Positions 1 through 9,900 of a stretch of 64,000 nucleotides of DNA are shown piece after piece. Within the stretch, counting starts at the first letter, position 1; each line of letters starts with the position of its first letter. Source of the DNA: CAILKP01 sp038231815 (GTDB lineage Bacteria; Planctomycetota; Phycisphaerae; Phycisphaerales; UBA1924); NCBI GenBank assembly GCA_038231815.1, contig JBBRKQ010000008.1, positions 3,236-67,235 of the forward strand. The letters are read 5' to 3'. A program made the position numbers and the translations under genes. The notes below the pieces were generated by a model that did no database searches, was not told the origin of the DNA, and saw only the letters and a list, made by a program, of their open reading frames with translations.

Positions 1-621
1 CAGGAGACCGGTGCCGGGGGCAAAATCCAGGCTGGTGCCCCACGAGGCTGGGTAGCCCATTGAGAGGATGCCTCGTGGATTGCCAGCGGTGATGAAGCTG
101 TTGTCCTGAAAGTTCGTTTTCATGAACTTGTTTGATGCGTAGGTGCTTGAGCCGTTGGCGTTCATTGTGATTTTGGTGATGCCGTGGGTGTAGTACAAGC
201 CTGCCGGGTACACGGGGTCGCCAACGGGGACAACTTCCGTGAGCGCTTCACCACCAACGATTACGCGTCCGGTGATGGGATTGATGATGCCGCCACCGAA
301 ATCGGTGGGGTTGTTATCAAAGTCCCGGGCCATTGGCAGGCGGCTGCCGCCGCCGGTGGTGGCGGTGCTGAGGGTGTTAAAGAACCCGGCGATGTACAGT
401 GAGGTGCCGTCAAATGCGATACCCATGGGGTTGTTGCCAACCCAGTACGGCACGCTGCCGACAAGCTCTGCGCCGGTGTCGTAGCGATTCTGACAGACTG
501 TGAAGAGGTCTTCTGTGCGGAGGTGAACCAAGACAACATCCGACTGAGCCGTAGCAACAGATGCGGCCGATGCGAGACCGACGGCGACTAACAAACCAAC
601 GACAGTGCGGCGGGTGTTCAT
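1..621 (-). CDS. Secreted hypothetical protein, 3' part cut by the window edge
   Basis: The minus strand is open from ATG at 621 to the window edge (207 codons, no stop). The first ~28 residues form a clear Sec signal peptide: MNTRRT, a hydrophobic core with VVGLLVAVGLASAA, and a likely cleavage after ATAQ. GGAG lies 7 bases before the ATG. The mature part has short turn-rich stretches such as NPMGIAFDGTSLYIAGFF and ITKITMNANGSSTYA that look like blades of an extracellular beta-propeller (inferred from pattern, not a recognised family). If it is like the other secreted proteins here, an anchoring tail would be encoded beyond the edge. Function unknown; coding status is well supported by the signal peptide and the open frame. 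Confidence 0.8.
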   Translation of the reverse strand, partial: MNTRRTVVGLLVAVGLASAASVATAQSDVVLVHLRTEDLFTVCQNRYDTGAELVGSVPYWVGNNPMGIAFDGTSLYIAGFFNTLSTATTGGGSRLPMARDFDNNPTDFGGGIINPITGRVIVGGEALTEVVPVGDPVYPAGLYYTHGITKITMNANGSSTYASNKFMKTNFQDNSFITAGNPRGILSMGYPASWGTSLDFAPGTGLL

Positions 622-669
622 CTCAAAGCTCCGGGAAGGATGGGCAAAGGCAGAAAATGAAATCGATTT

Positions 670-691
670 CACGCGGAGAAAATCCCGCGTG
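670..691. other. Hairpin upstream of the first secreted gene
   Basis: CACGCGG (670-676) and CCGCGTG (685-691) are perfect 7-base inverted arms around an AT-richer 8-base loop. They lie about 50 bases upstream of the minus-strand start at 621. This could be an operator or a 5' UTR hairpin; the T-run expected of a terminator is absent on both strands. Confidence 0.3.
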
Positions 692-849
692 CGAATATTC
701 TAGCACATCTGCGGCGATGTGCCAGTAATCTGTTGTCAGCGACGCTCTAACGCTCCCGCTAGTCTGTAGATTTGATGGATATGCGGGCTGATCTTGGCTT
801 TATGCAGACTTTGGCAGTTGCTTTGATCGGTTAGGGCCGCTGGCGGGTG

Positions 850-2766
850 ATGCTCCAACAATCAGACATGGCGTTTGCTGAGAAACACTTTGAGCGGGCG
901 ATTGAGCTTTTGGATGCTGGCAAGTTGGCTGAGTCCGAGGCTTTGCTTCGCAAACTGCTGGCCATGGGTGGGGCGCCGGTGTCGGTGCCGCTGCTGCTGG
1001 CTGAGGTGCTTGCGCAGCGTGGAAACATGGCGGGTGCGGTGAACTTTGCGAGACGTGCCTGTGATCTGGAGCCGACTGCACTTGGGGTATTGCTGCGGGC
1101 AGCGCTGGTGTTTCGGCGGGCAGATGACCGAACGGCCACGCTGGAACTGCTCAATCGCGCTGTGGGGCTGGCGCGGGTGGAGCCTGAGCCGAGCGCCGAT
1201 GGTGCCGCGGCGTGGCAGATGCTGTGCGAAGCCCTTTCGTGGTGTGGGCGAGATCAGGAATCATTGGAGATGGCGATGGAAGCCCGCCGCCTGAGACCGG
1301 ATTCGCAGGAAATTGCGAACCAAGTTGCGGCTGCTCAGATGAACCTGGACCATGTGGGACCGGCGATGGATGTGCTTCGGGATTCGACGGTGCGGTGGCC
1401 TCACCAACCTTCGGCGCACATTTTGCTGGCGATGGGTGGCACGTATGACCCTCGGGTGGGGCTTGGGCAGGGGTTTGAGGATCACTTGCGGATGGGCATG
1501 GTGTTGGAGCGGGCGATTGCGCAAGATGCGGCGGCGCAGGTTGGGCAGCGTTGGCCCACGCCGGGATCGGCGGATGCGGAACGGCCATTGCGGGTGGGGA
1601 TTTTGTCGCACGATTTGCGCACGCATTCGGTGGCGTTTTTTCTGGAGCCGCTGCTGGAGGCTGTGCGGGCGATGGGGGGGGAAATGGGAACGGCGACGGG
1701 AACGGCGATGGGGCTGCGGATGATTGCCTTGCACACGTGCCCGATTGAGGACGTTACCAGCGCGCGACTGCGGCCGTTGTTTGATGAGTGGCACAACATT
1801 GGGCACATGGTTGATGCGCGGTCTGCGGAGTTTATTGCCGCGCAGAGGATTGATGTGCTTATTGAGTGCAACGGGCTGACGGCGGGCGAACGGTTGGTGT
1901 TGCTGCAGCTTGCGCCGGCGCCGCTGCAAGTGACGTACCTTGGGTACCCGAACATTACCGGCCTGCCAACGGTGCAAGCCCGGCTGACGGATGCGATTAC
2001 GGACCCACCGGAAGCGGATGCTGCGCTGCGGGATGCGGCGGCGCGGGTTGGTGCGGTGCGGCATGAGCGGTTGTACCGGATGGATGGGCCATTTTTGTGC
2101 TACAAACCGCTGGCGGACATGCCCGCGGTGGTGACACCACCGTGTACGCTGCGGGATGCGGATGGGGAGGCAAGAACGGTGATGTTTGGCAGCTTTAACG
2201 CGATTCGCAAGTTGAGTGATGAGGTGCTGGCGCTGTGGGGGCGTGTGGTTGCGGGGGTTGCGGGTTCACGGCTGCTGATTAAGAATCAGGCGTTGGCATC
2301 GCCCGATGCGCGAGAGAACTTGTTGGTGCGATTGGAACGTGCCGGGGTGGCGCGTGATCGCGTGGTGTGCGCGGAGTATACCGGATCGATGCAGGAGCAT
2401 TTGGCGTGCTATGGGTGGGTGGATGTGGCGCTGGATAGCTATCCGTATTGCGGCACGACGACGACCTGCGAGGCGCTGGTGATGGGGGTTCCGGTGATTA
2501 GCCGGGTGGGGCAAACGCACGCCTCGCGCGTGGGGCTTGCGTTGCTGGAGCGGGTGGGGCTTGGCGAACTCGCGTGCGCGAGCGATGATGCGTTTGTGGA
2601 AGCGGCGGTGAACCTGGCGCGAGATACAGAGCGGCTTACAGCGCTGCGTGCGGCGCTGCGGGGCCGGCTGCTGGGATCATCACTGTGTGATGCTGCGGGG
2701 ATGGGCGACCGGTTTGCGCGGGCGGTGCGGGAGTTGTGGCGGGAGCGGTGCGGGCGGACGGGCTAA
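850..2766 (+). CDS. TPR-containing O-GlcNAc transferase-type glycosyltransferase (GT41)
   Basis: 638 residues. The N-terminal ~190 residues are helical TPR-like repeats (AERAIELLDAGKLAESEALL-type spacing). The GT41 catalytic region starts near residue 246 with PLRVGILSHDLRTHSVAFFL, matching the family pattern VGYVSxDxRxHSVAxF. The second lobe begins near 445 with FGSFNAIRKLSDEVLALW. The UDP-binding signature YPYCGTTTTCEALVMGVPV is near residue 530, followed by HASRVGLALLERVGL. Family members transfer GlcNAc or another sugar to Ser/Thr of proteins (OGT, SPINDLY); the substrate here is unknown. A GTG precedes the ATG by one codon (847); I chose the ATG. The gene stands alone, with a PadR operon downstream. 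Cytoplasmic; no signal peptide. Confidence 0.9.
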   Translation: MLQQSDMAFAEKHFERAIELLDAGKLAESEALLRKLLAMGGAPVSVPLLLAEVLAQRGNMAGAVNFARRACDLEPTALGVLLRAALVFRRADDRTATLELLNRAVGLARVEPEPSADGAAAWQMLCEALSWCGRDQESLEMAMEARRLRPDSQEIANQVAAAQMNLDHVGPAMDVLRDSTVRWPHQPSAHILLAMGGTYDPRVGLGQGFEDHLRMGMVLERAIAQDAAAQVGQRWPTPGSADAERPLRVGILSHDLRTHSVAFFLEPLLEAVRAMGGEMGTATGTAMGLRMIALHTCPIEDVTSARLRPLFDEWHNIGHMVDARSAEFIAAQRIDVLIECNGLTAGERLVLLQLAPAPLQVTYLGYPNITGLPTVQARLTDAITDPPEADAALRDAAARVGAVRHERLYRMDGPFLCYKPLADMPAVVTPPCTLRDADGEARTVMFGSFNAIRKLSDEVLALWGRVVAGVAGSRLLIKNQALASPDARENLLVRLERAGVARDRVVCAEYTGSMQEHLACYGWVDVALDSYPYCGTTTTCEALVMGVPVISRVGQTHASRVGLALLERVGLGELACASDDAFVEAAVNLARDTERLTALRAALRGRLLGSSLCDAAGMGDRFARAVRELWRERCGRTG

Positions 2767-2805
2767 AGCGGGAAAAAGTGAGAATCTCTGCAACTGGAGA
2801 CGGGA

Positions 2806-2845
2806 TTGGCCGAATAGTATGTACGGCATAGTATGTGGTGCCGTA
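2806..2845 (+). promoter_or_regulatory. padR operon promoter framed by a probable PadR operator
   Basis: TTGGCC (2806-2811), a 17-base spacer and TAGTAT (2829-2834) make a plausible sigma-70 promoter. The -10 lies inside a perfect inverted repeat, TACGGCA (2822-2828) and TGCCGTA (2839-2845), with a 10-base centre. The octamer TAGTATGT is also repeated directly (2815-2822, 2829-2836). Position over the -10 fits autorepression by the PadR protein encoded 56 bases downstream; this is an inference. Confidence 0.55.
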
Positions 2846-2900
2846 TGTGGATCGTTTCTGCCTGTTTTCGTCTGTTTCTTGTGCCAAGAGGTCAATTTCC

Positions 2901-3281
2901 ATGAAAATCGAAACCGAGCTGATGCGTGGCGCCGGGCCGATTGCGGTACTCAAACTTCTGCAGCGGAGGCCGATGTACGGGTATGAACTGGTTCAGGCCC
3001 TGATGCAGCAAACCGGCGGGGTGCTGGCGATGGGACAGTCGACCCTGTACCCGATGTTGTACAACTTGGAGGCCAAGGACTTGATCGAGGCCACCTGGCA
3101 GGCGGGTGCCGAAGGGGCGGGGCGTGACCGCAAGTACTACAACCTGACGACAAAGGGTAAGAAAAAACTGGCTGAGGACACCCGCCAGTGGCAGGCCTTG
3201 GCCGGTGCCATGAATGCGATAGGGCTGAGCTCACCTGCCAGCAGCGGGGAAGTAGCTGGCCTCGCGGGAGGTGCGGCATGA
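2901..3281 (+). CDS. PadR family transcriptional regulator
   Basis: 126 residues. The N-terminal winged helix is typical of PadR: ELMRGAGPIAVLKLL, then RRPMYGYELVQAL, then GQSTLYPMLYNLEAKDLIEA (recognition helix and wing), then RDRKYYNLTTKGKKKL. The start is ATG 2901 with AAGAGG about 10 bases upstream; a longer upstream reading to 2835 has no such site. The stop overlaps the next start (ATGA at 3278-3281), so the two genes are translationally coupled. PadR proteins of this short class usually repress their own operon together with a neighbouring membrane-protein gene, which matches this arrangement. Confidence 0.92.
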   Translation: MKIETELMRGAGPIAVLKLLQRRPMYGYELVQALMQQTGGVLAMGQSTLYPMLYNLEAKDLIEATWQAGAEGAGRDRKYYNLTTKGKKKLAEDTRQWQALAGAMNAIGLSSPASSGEVAGLAGGAA

Positions 3282-5167
3282 GAATTCTCTGGCAAGGTGT
3301 GCGCACACAAGTGGTGTTTGGTGGTGGTACGAGGATTCCGGCGGAAATCATCGCCGCGGCGAAGCTGCCTGAGCCGGTCGCAACTGCGATCGGGGTGATT
3401 GTTGAACAAACCAAGCTGCGCCGGGCGGAGCGCTGCGATGTGGCGGCGGAGTTGTGCAGCCACTTTGCGGTGGGGCTGAGTGAGGGAGGCACGGCCGAGC
3501 AACTGCTGGCGGATTTTGGCGAGCCGCGGATGGCGGCGAAGCTGATTTCGCGGGCGGTGCGGCGGAAGCGCGGCTGGTTGTATCACACGCGGCGGCGTGC
3601 GGTGCAGGCTGCGGGCGCTGTTCTTGTGGTGCTCCTTGTGTTTTATTCGGTGTTGTTCCTGCGATTTCATCTGAACAAGCCCAACATTGCCCGCAACTAC
3701 TTGGCGGAGTACAACGCCCGGATAGCGGCGATGCCAAAGGCGGAAACGGCCTGGCCGATATATCGCTCGCTGCTGCCGGGATGGAGCCAGATCGCGATCA
3801 AAGAGCACGAGTCGCTGGGGCGCTTTCCGCTGCTTACCCCGAAGGATGAAGGATGGCCGATCGCCATCGAGCATCTGCGCCGAAACGCGGATGCACTGGT
3901 GACGATTCGGCGAGCGGCGCAGTTGCCAGGGCTTGGGATGTCGCTCTCTGCTTCCGATGATCCGGTTTGTGCTGCGTTTATCAATTCGGCGAGCGGCCTA
4001 GCCACCACAGAGGCGATGCCGGCGGGCCGGGAAGATTTCGCAGCGCCGGAAAATCCTGCGTTGATCAACGTACTGCTGCCGGGGGCTGGGATTTTGCGGA
4101 CGATCAGCCGCACGTTGGCCTTTGATGCTCGGGCTGCGGCCGAAGCTGGCGATGGGCAGCGCTTTGTTGATGACGTCGTCGCGATCATCGGTATCGGTCG
4201 GCAGGTTCGCGAGCCGCGTGTGATCGTTTTGGACCTTGTCGGGCAGGCTATTACGTCCCTCGGACTTTCAGTGATTGGCGAGCAGTTGGCCGACCGACCC
4301 GAGCTGTTTACCGAGGCGCAACTTGCGTTTCTCTCGCACACGCTGGCGGGGCAGAGCGGGGATGGCAATCCGTATGCGGTTCGATTTGATTTTGAGCGCA
4401 AGTGGTTTGATGATGCCATGCAGCGGCTGTTTTCCGACAATGGCAGCGGCGACGGAATACTTGTGGCCGACGGGTTCAAACTTTTTGAATCGCTTCAGAT
4501 GGGAACGGATCATCCGCAGGAGAGCACGCTTGCTACTACCTTTGCCGGGCCAGCGGCGGCTGGGGTTATGGCCGGTCGCCGGGAGATGACTGAGCGGTAT
4601 CACAGCATGATCGACCAGATGGAGCGTGTGATTCGGCAGCCGTTGTGGGAACGCGATGACAAACGACTGGATGCGATGCTGGAAGAGACATCCGCGCTCG
4701 CTCGACTGCGTTACATGCCAATTTTCATCATGATGCCCGCGCTGCAGCGTGCCAGCATCGTCGGTGAACGAACGCTGCAACTGCGCGATGCCATACTCAC
4801 AGCAATCGCCCTGGAACTGCACCGCAGGCGAGCGGGCGAGTACCCGGCATCGCTCAGCGAGCTGACACCCAAGCTGCTGCCGACGCCCCCGCTCGATCGT
4901 TTTACAGGGCAGCCCATCCGGTACGTACTCAAAAACGGAAAGCCCGTGCTCTACTCAATCGGCGTCGATCGCACTGATGGTGGTGGTGTGCCACCCCCGG
5001 GCACATCGGGCAACTTGGCGGCTGGTGAGTGGATGTCGGCCGAGCGCGCCGCACAACGGGTGAGCGAGCTGAATGCCGCGGCACGGGGCATCCTAAACTC
5101 GGTTGATATTCGCGGTGATTGGGTGCTTTGGCCGGAGCCGAAGGCGGAAGCCAATACCGATAAATAG
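3278..5167 (+). CDS. Membrane-anchored protein in the PadR operon, function unknown
   Basis: 629 residues, starting at the ATG that overlaps the padR stop by 4 bases. Residues ~30-105 (AERCDVAAELCSHFAVGL, then AEQLLADFGEPRMAAKLI) resemble the HAAS/DUF1700-type helical domain often found beside PadR regulators, which contains the motif of a short 'leader' domain with LxxFGxP. A single transmembrane segment lies near residues 108-130 (AVLVVLLVFYSVLFL). The remaining ~490 residues are a large, presumably extracytoplasmic region with a C-terminal part (EYPASLSELTPKLLPTPPLD, then a YxLxNGKPVLYSIGVD-like stretch) resembling the tail seen in planctomycete type-II-secretion-like proteins. Function unknown; likely controlled by PadR. 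Confidence 0.85.
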   Translation: MRILWQGVRTQVVFGGGTRIPAEIIAAAKLPEPVATAIGVIVEQTKLRRAERCDVAAELCSHFAVGLSEGGTAEQLLADFGEPRMAAKLISRAVRRKRGWLYHTRRRAVQAAGAVLVVLLVFYSVLFLRFHLNKPNIARNYLAEYNARIAAMPKAETAWPIYRSLLPGWSQIAIKEHESLGRFPLLTPKDEGWPIAIEHLRRNADALVTIRRAAQLPGLGMSLSASDDPVCAAFINSASGLATTEAMPAGREDFAAPENPALINVLLPGAGILRTISRTLAFDARAAAEAGDGQRFVDDVVAIIGIGRQVREPRVIVLDLVGQAITSLGLSVIGEQLADRPELFTEAQLAFLSHTLAGQSGDGNPYAVRFDFERKWFDDAMQRLFSDNGSGDGILVADGFKLFESLQMGTDHPQESTLATTFAGPAAAGVMAGRREMTERYHSMIDQMERVIRQPLWERDDKRLDAMLEETSALARLRYMPIFIMMPALQRASIVGERTLQLRDAILTAIALELHRRRAGEYPASLSELTPKLLPTPPLDRFTGQPIRYVLKNGKPVLYSIGVDRTDGGGVPPPGTSGNLAAGEWMSAERAAQRVSELNAAARGILNSVDIRGDWVLWPEPKAEANTDK

Positions 5168-5223
5168 CGAGGCAACCTGTTTGGAACATCAGTCGCAGCG
5201 CAGGGTTCATACTATCACTGGCT

Positions 5224-6651
5224 GTGTCCGACACTCCACTCCAGCCCGATCCGTTGCGAGCCATCGTGCTTCCCAAAGCCGCCGGGGCTGATCTGCCGCC
5301 GTGGGGCAGCGAGACGCGGGAGGCGCGGCTTGGCCGGCTTTCCAAGAAGGCTCGGGCCTTGCCGGATGTTCCCGGCGTGTATCTGATGCGGGACTGCGAT
5401 GGCAGCATTATTTATGTTGGTAAGGCGGCCCGTCTGCCTGATCGGGTGTCCGGCTATTTTGTGCCCTCTGCGGAGCTTGGTTTTAAGAAGCAGGGGATGC
5501 TTGAGGTTGTCCACGACTTTGACACCGTCGAGTGCGAAACCGAGTGGGAGGCCTTGCTGACGGAGAACCGGCTGGTCAAGGACATTAAGCCTGCGCCGCG
5601 GTTTAATGTGCGGCTTAAGGATGACAAGAGCTTCCCGTACCTGATCGTGACTGGGGGTGAGGATTTTCCGCGGGTGTACGTGTCGCGCGATCCGGCGGAC
5701 CCGCTGGCCAGGGCTGGTAAGGTGTACGGGCCGTTTACCAATGCTGGTTCGCTGCGCGAGGCGGTGCAGATCTTGCAGCGCATCTTCAAGTTTCGCACGT
5801 GCTCTCTGGACATTGTTGCTGATGATCCTAGAAACAAGCTGTTTCGGCCTTGCATTCTTGCGGCCATCAAGCAGTGCACCGCTCCGTGTGCGGCCCAGAT
5901 CAGTAAAGAGCTGTATGCGGAAGATATTGAGCGGTTTAAGAGGTCCATTGACTCGAAGCGATCTGTGATGCTGCGGGAAATGAAGGCGGAAATGGCCGCG
6001 GCGGCGGGCGCGATGCAGTTTGAGCGTGCCGCAGCGCTGCGCGACCAGATGCAGGCGCTATCACGGCTGGAGGACCGCGCGACGGTGAGTGATGGGTACC
6101 AGCCGGAGACCGAGATTTCGTACATTGATCCGCTGAAGGGCTGCAAGTCGCTGGCCGAGACGCTTGGGCTGGGTGCACCGGTGCGGTGTATTGAGGCGTT
6201 TGACATTGCCCACTTGGCCGGCGGCGAGACTGTTGCCAGCAAGGTGTGCTTTGTTGATGGCCGGCCGTTTAAGGATGAGTACCGCCGCTTTAAGATTCGC
6301 ACGGTGACCAATGATGACTACTCGGCGATGCGCGAGGTGATTTCGCGGAGATTTCGCGAAGCGGGGGTTGGGCATGAGTTGTTTCCGGATGTGATACTGA
6401 TCGATGGTGGCATTGGCCAATTGGGCGCTGCGATGGAGGCGTTCGCCAGCTTGCCCCATCAGCCGCCGATGGTGATTTCGCTGGCCAAGCGGGAAGAGAT
6501 TATCTATGTTCACGGGCGGGCTGAAGGGTTGAAGTTGTCGCGGACGAATGCGGGGCTGCGGATGTGCCAGGCGATTCGGGATGAAGCGCACAGGTTTGCG
6601 CAGGCGTATCACCATCTCTTGCGGAAAAAGAAGACGCTGGGTGAGGAATAG
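5224..6651 (+). CDS. uvrC: Excinuclease ABC subunit C (UvrC), short form
   Basis: 475 residues from a GTG start with no obvious Shine-Dalgarno. Domain order: GIY-YIG nuclease (~residues 45-125; GVYLMRDCDGSIIYVGKAA), a UvrC middle region with CTAPC, a UVR-like helix pair (MQFERAAALRDQMQALSRLE), and the RNase-H-like endonuclease domain (CIEAFDIAHLAGGETVASKV, DDYSAMREVISRRF, PDVILIDGGIGQL). UvrC makes the dual incisions in nucleotide excision repair with UvrA and UvrB. The protein stops soon after the RNase-H-like domain (ending HHLLRKKKTLGEE). The tandem helix-hairpin-helix that closes ordinary ~600-residue UvrC is missing, and no in-frame continuation is present. Confidence 0.9.
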   Translation: MSDTPLQPDPLRAIVLPKAAGADLPPWGSETREARLGRLSKKARALPDVPGVYLMRDCDGSIIYVGKAARLPDRVSGYFVPSAELGFKKQGMLEVVHDFDTVECETEWEALLTENRLVKDIKPAPRFNVRLKDDKSFPYLIVTGGEDFPRVYVSRDPADPLARAGKVYGPFTNAGSLREAVQILQRIFKFRTCSLDIVADDPRNKLFRPCILAAIKQCTAPCAAQISKELYAEDIERFKRSIDSKRSVMLREMKAEMAAAAGAMQFERAAALRDQMQALSRLEDRATVSDGYQPETEISYIDPLKGCKSLAETLGLGAPVRCIEAFDIAHLAGGETVASKVCFVDGRPFKDEYRRFKIRTVTNDDYSAMREVISRRFREAGVGHELFPDVILIDGGIGQLGAAMEAFASLPHQPPMVISLAKREEIIYVHGRAEGLKLSRTNAGLRMCQAIRDEAHRFAQAYHHLLRKKKTLGEE

Positions 6652-6725
6652 TTCGGTCCTGGTGCCCATGCTCTGCTTGCTCTGGATGAGGGCGCGAGTG
6701 TGGTGAGTGCTTGGACTGGGTCATC

Positions 6726-6773
6726 GAACGCGGAGGACGCAGAGGCAACGGAGGGACGCGGAGAAAGGCAGAG
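6726..6773. repeat. Dispersed GCAGAG-type repeat in the 6652-6966 gap
   Basis: The gap between uvrC and the next gene (315 bases) holds a purine-rich stretch of degenerate units such as ACGCAGAGG and ACGCGGAG (6726-6773). Related units occur at 33629-33681, 33817-33884 and 47710-47762. A weaker complementary pyrimidine-rich stretch (GCGCCGTTGCCTTTGC, around 6860) follows, so the region may fold back on itself. Short overlapping readings here look like products of the repeat and not genes. Confidence 0.6.
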
Positions 6774-6966
6774 ATTTTGTTTTTAGGCAGCTTTCATTTG
6801 GCTCAATCTCGTGGCCGGCGGGGTGCTTAACGAGGTGTCGTTTGTGTTTGCCCGCGCTGCGCCGTTGCCTTTGCATCGGTTTTATTCCGAGCCTCAGAGC
6901 CAAATCACAAAGTCCGAAGCAGCGACAATTGAAACGAAGCCGCACTTAGTCGGTACACTTGGCATC

Positions 6967-9900
6967 ATGCGCTATCGCTTTCCTCTTGTTGTCTTGCTGG
7001 TGTTCGCCGGTGCTCCGCTTGTGGCCAGTGGCGTGTTGTTCGGGCAGGCGGCCTTGCCCCAAGATGCGGCCAGCGGTCTGCAGCAGGGGGTAACGTTTCG
7101 GGTATTTCAGGTTGAGGGAGCGCTCAAAGCCATTCCCTTGATGGCGGAGAACCAGACTCCCAACTTAGATGAGCTTCGCCCCACGATTGACTTCAAAGTT
7201 GATGCTTTTCCCAAGATTCCATCGCCCATTGTGGCCCATGTCAAGGCAATGCTTCGCATCACTGCGGGTGGTGACTATGTCTTCCGCCTGACCAGTGACG
7301 ATGGTTCACGATTGATGCTGGATGGTAATCGAGTGGTGGACCATGACGGCCGGCACGGGGTGACCGCGATGGAGGGCACGACCGTGCATCTGGACCCAGG
7401 CGACCACCCGTTGTTTGTTGAGTACTTTGATGCTGGTGGTGGCAAGCGGCTGCTGCTGGAGTGGAAACCATTTCATGCGGATGGTTTTTCGGTGATCCCT
7501 GAAAAGAATCTTTTAACGGAGATCGACAATGCGCGGGTCACAGCGCCCGGGGCCAAGGCGCTGCGGGATGAGCGGCGAGCGGGCGACGGTAAACCGGTTG
7601 CGGGTGTGCATCCTGGGTACACGCTCACGCACATCGCTCCGCACCGGGATGAGGCCGGCGTGGAAACCGAGTTTGTTCCGATGATCGGCGCGATGACGAT
7701 GATGGGAGATGGCAGACTGATTGTTGGTACGTTTAATCCGCTGCAGCGGACTGATACTGAGCTAGTCGATATCGAGAGTAAGAAGCCCGACCGGCTCTGG
7801 GCCATCACGGGTGCATTGGGTGACCCGGAAAAAATGACCGTAAAGCCAGTGGCCGATGGGTTGTACGAGCCGCTGGGCCTGTGCGCTGTGGGTGATGTGC
7901 TGTACGTCTCGCACCGGCGAGCGATCACCAGACTCATCGACAAAGACCACGATGGTTTCTTTGAAACGCACGAGGATGTGGGCTCTGGCTGGGAGGCGTG
8001 GAATTACCACCAGTTCGCCTTTGGCCTGCTGCACCGTGACAACAAGCTGTACGCCACGCTTTCAACGGCCATGGCCCCACCCGCATGGAAGGGCATGAAC
8101 GACAATTCTGCCCCGAACGGCCCGATGCGCGGCAGCGTGATTGAAGTGGATTTGTCCAGCAACAACGTCAGTGTGGTGGCCGCGGGTGTGCGCACGCCAA
8201 ATGGCATCGGCTTTGGGCCGGAGGGCTCGATGTTTTACTGTGACAATCAAGGCACGTGGATGCCGAGCAACCATATGGGTGAGATTGTGCCCGGCCACTT
8301 CTTTGGCCATTACAACAACACCAACATCGTGCCGCAGCTTGAGAAGCGTTTCCCAACTGGCGGCATCGCCAGCATCTGGGCGGACAGGCTTCGCTCCCCA
8401 GCCGCACTTGATCTGGTTCACAATGACTTTTCTAACTCGCCCACGCAGCCGGTGCTGATTGAGAGTGGGCCGTATGCCGGGCAGATGCTTATTGGTGAGC
8501 TGACGGCTGGCGGCGTGCGCAGGGCGTTTCTTGAGAAGATCAACGGCCAGTGGCAGGGGGCAGCGTTCCAGTTCAGTCAGGGTTTTAGCGTGGGCATCAA
8601 TCGTGTGGCGTGGGCTCCGGGTGGAACGCTCATTGTCGGCGGCATCGGCGCTATGGGAAACTGGAACTGGAAGGGAACCAAGGCCGGGATAGATCGGCTG
8701 ACGCCATCGGGGAACACCTGCTTTGAGATGTTCGCCATTCGCGCGCGGCACGATGGTTTTGAGGTGCAGTTTACCAAGCCGGTGGCCGTGAGCTGGCTGG
8801 CTGATGCCGCCCACTACACCATGAAGCAGTGGCGTTACAAGCCCACCGTGGTGTACGGCGGGCCGAAGGTTGATGAGGAACCACTTGTGGTGCGCGAGGC
8901 AACTCCGAGTGCTGATGGACTATCGGTGGTGCTGAAAGTTGATGGCCTTAAATCTGGACGGACAGTTTCGCTGCGGACTGATCCGGTGAGCGCTGCGGGT
9001 GAGCAAATTTGGAGCACCACGGCGTATTACACGCTTAATTACATTCCCACTGCAAGTGAGCCGAGTTCCGGCGGGGCGGAGCCCAAACTCTTAGGCCAGC
9101 CGCTGAAGGTGGATGCGTTGGGTGTGGGCATACAGCCCCCGGCCAATGCCGCTGTGCTAATCGGGCGCTCTGCCCAGGCGGCGTTTACCACACCCGCTGA
9201 TGAAAAGAAGCGGCCGAGTGAGAAGCGAACCCAGGCCGAGCTTTTGGCCCAGCCCGAGTATGCGGAGGTGGGGAACGGTGATCTGACCTCGCGCACGGCG
9301 TTTGGAGACTGCCGCCTGCATGTTGAGTGGTACTGCCCGCCCGGTGGCGAGGGGCAGAAGGCGGGTAACAGTGGCGTGTACCTGCAGAATCTGTATGAGG
9401 TGCAGGTACTTGGCACGCTGCCGGGCGACCGAAAACTGCAGCCTAACGAGGCGGCATCGATCTACAACGTCAAGCCGCCAGACAGTAATGCCTCGACCGG
9501 ACCGGGCACGTGGCAGGCCTATGACCTGTTCTTTGTTGCGCCGCGATTTGAAGCCGGTAAGAAGGTGGCCAGTGCTCGCTTGACGGCGTATTGGAACGGC
9601 ATATTGGTGCACAATGATGTGACTATTGATGGGCCGACTGGCGGTGCGGCCAAGGGTGGTGAGTCCGGCATACTTGCGGATGTGGCCAACCGGAGTTTCA
9701 GTCAAGCTACGGGCCCGGGAATGCAGATCGGCCCGGTTCGCTTGCAGGATCATGAGACGGATGCTGCCGGACCCGTGCGTTATCGCAATATGTGGGTTGC
9801 TTCGCTTGGGCAGTTGGCCTCCGCACCGGGGCCGTGGGTGAGGCTCTCGGATGCTCCGGCTTTGGATGGTGACTGGGTGGTGCGCGGTGGTAAGGCGACC

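Noticed and set aside
1261..2064. Long Arg/His/Pro-rich minus-strand reading over the GT41 gene
   Set aside because: Antisense shadow of a clearly coding glycosyltransferase; composition is typical of reverse readings in GC-rich genes.
6707..6949. 80-codon reading across the GCAGAG repeat
   Set aside because: Arg/Gln/Cys-rich translation of the repeat itself with no independent support.
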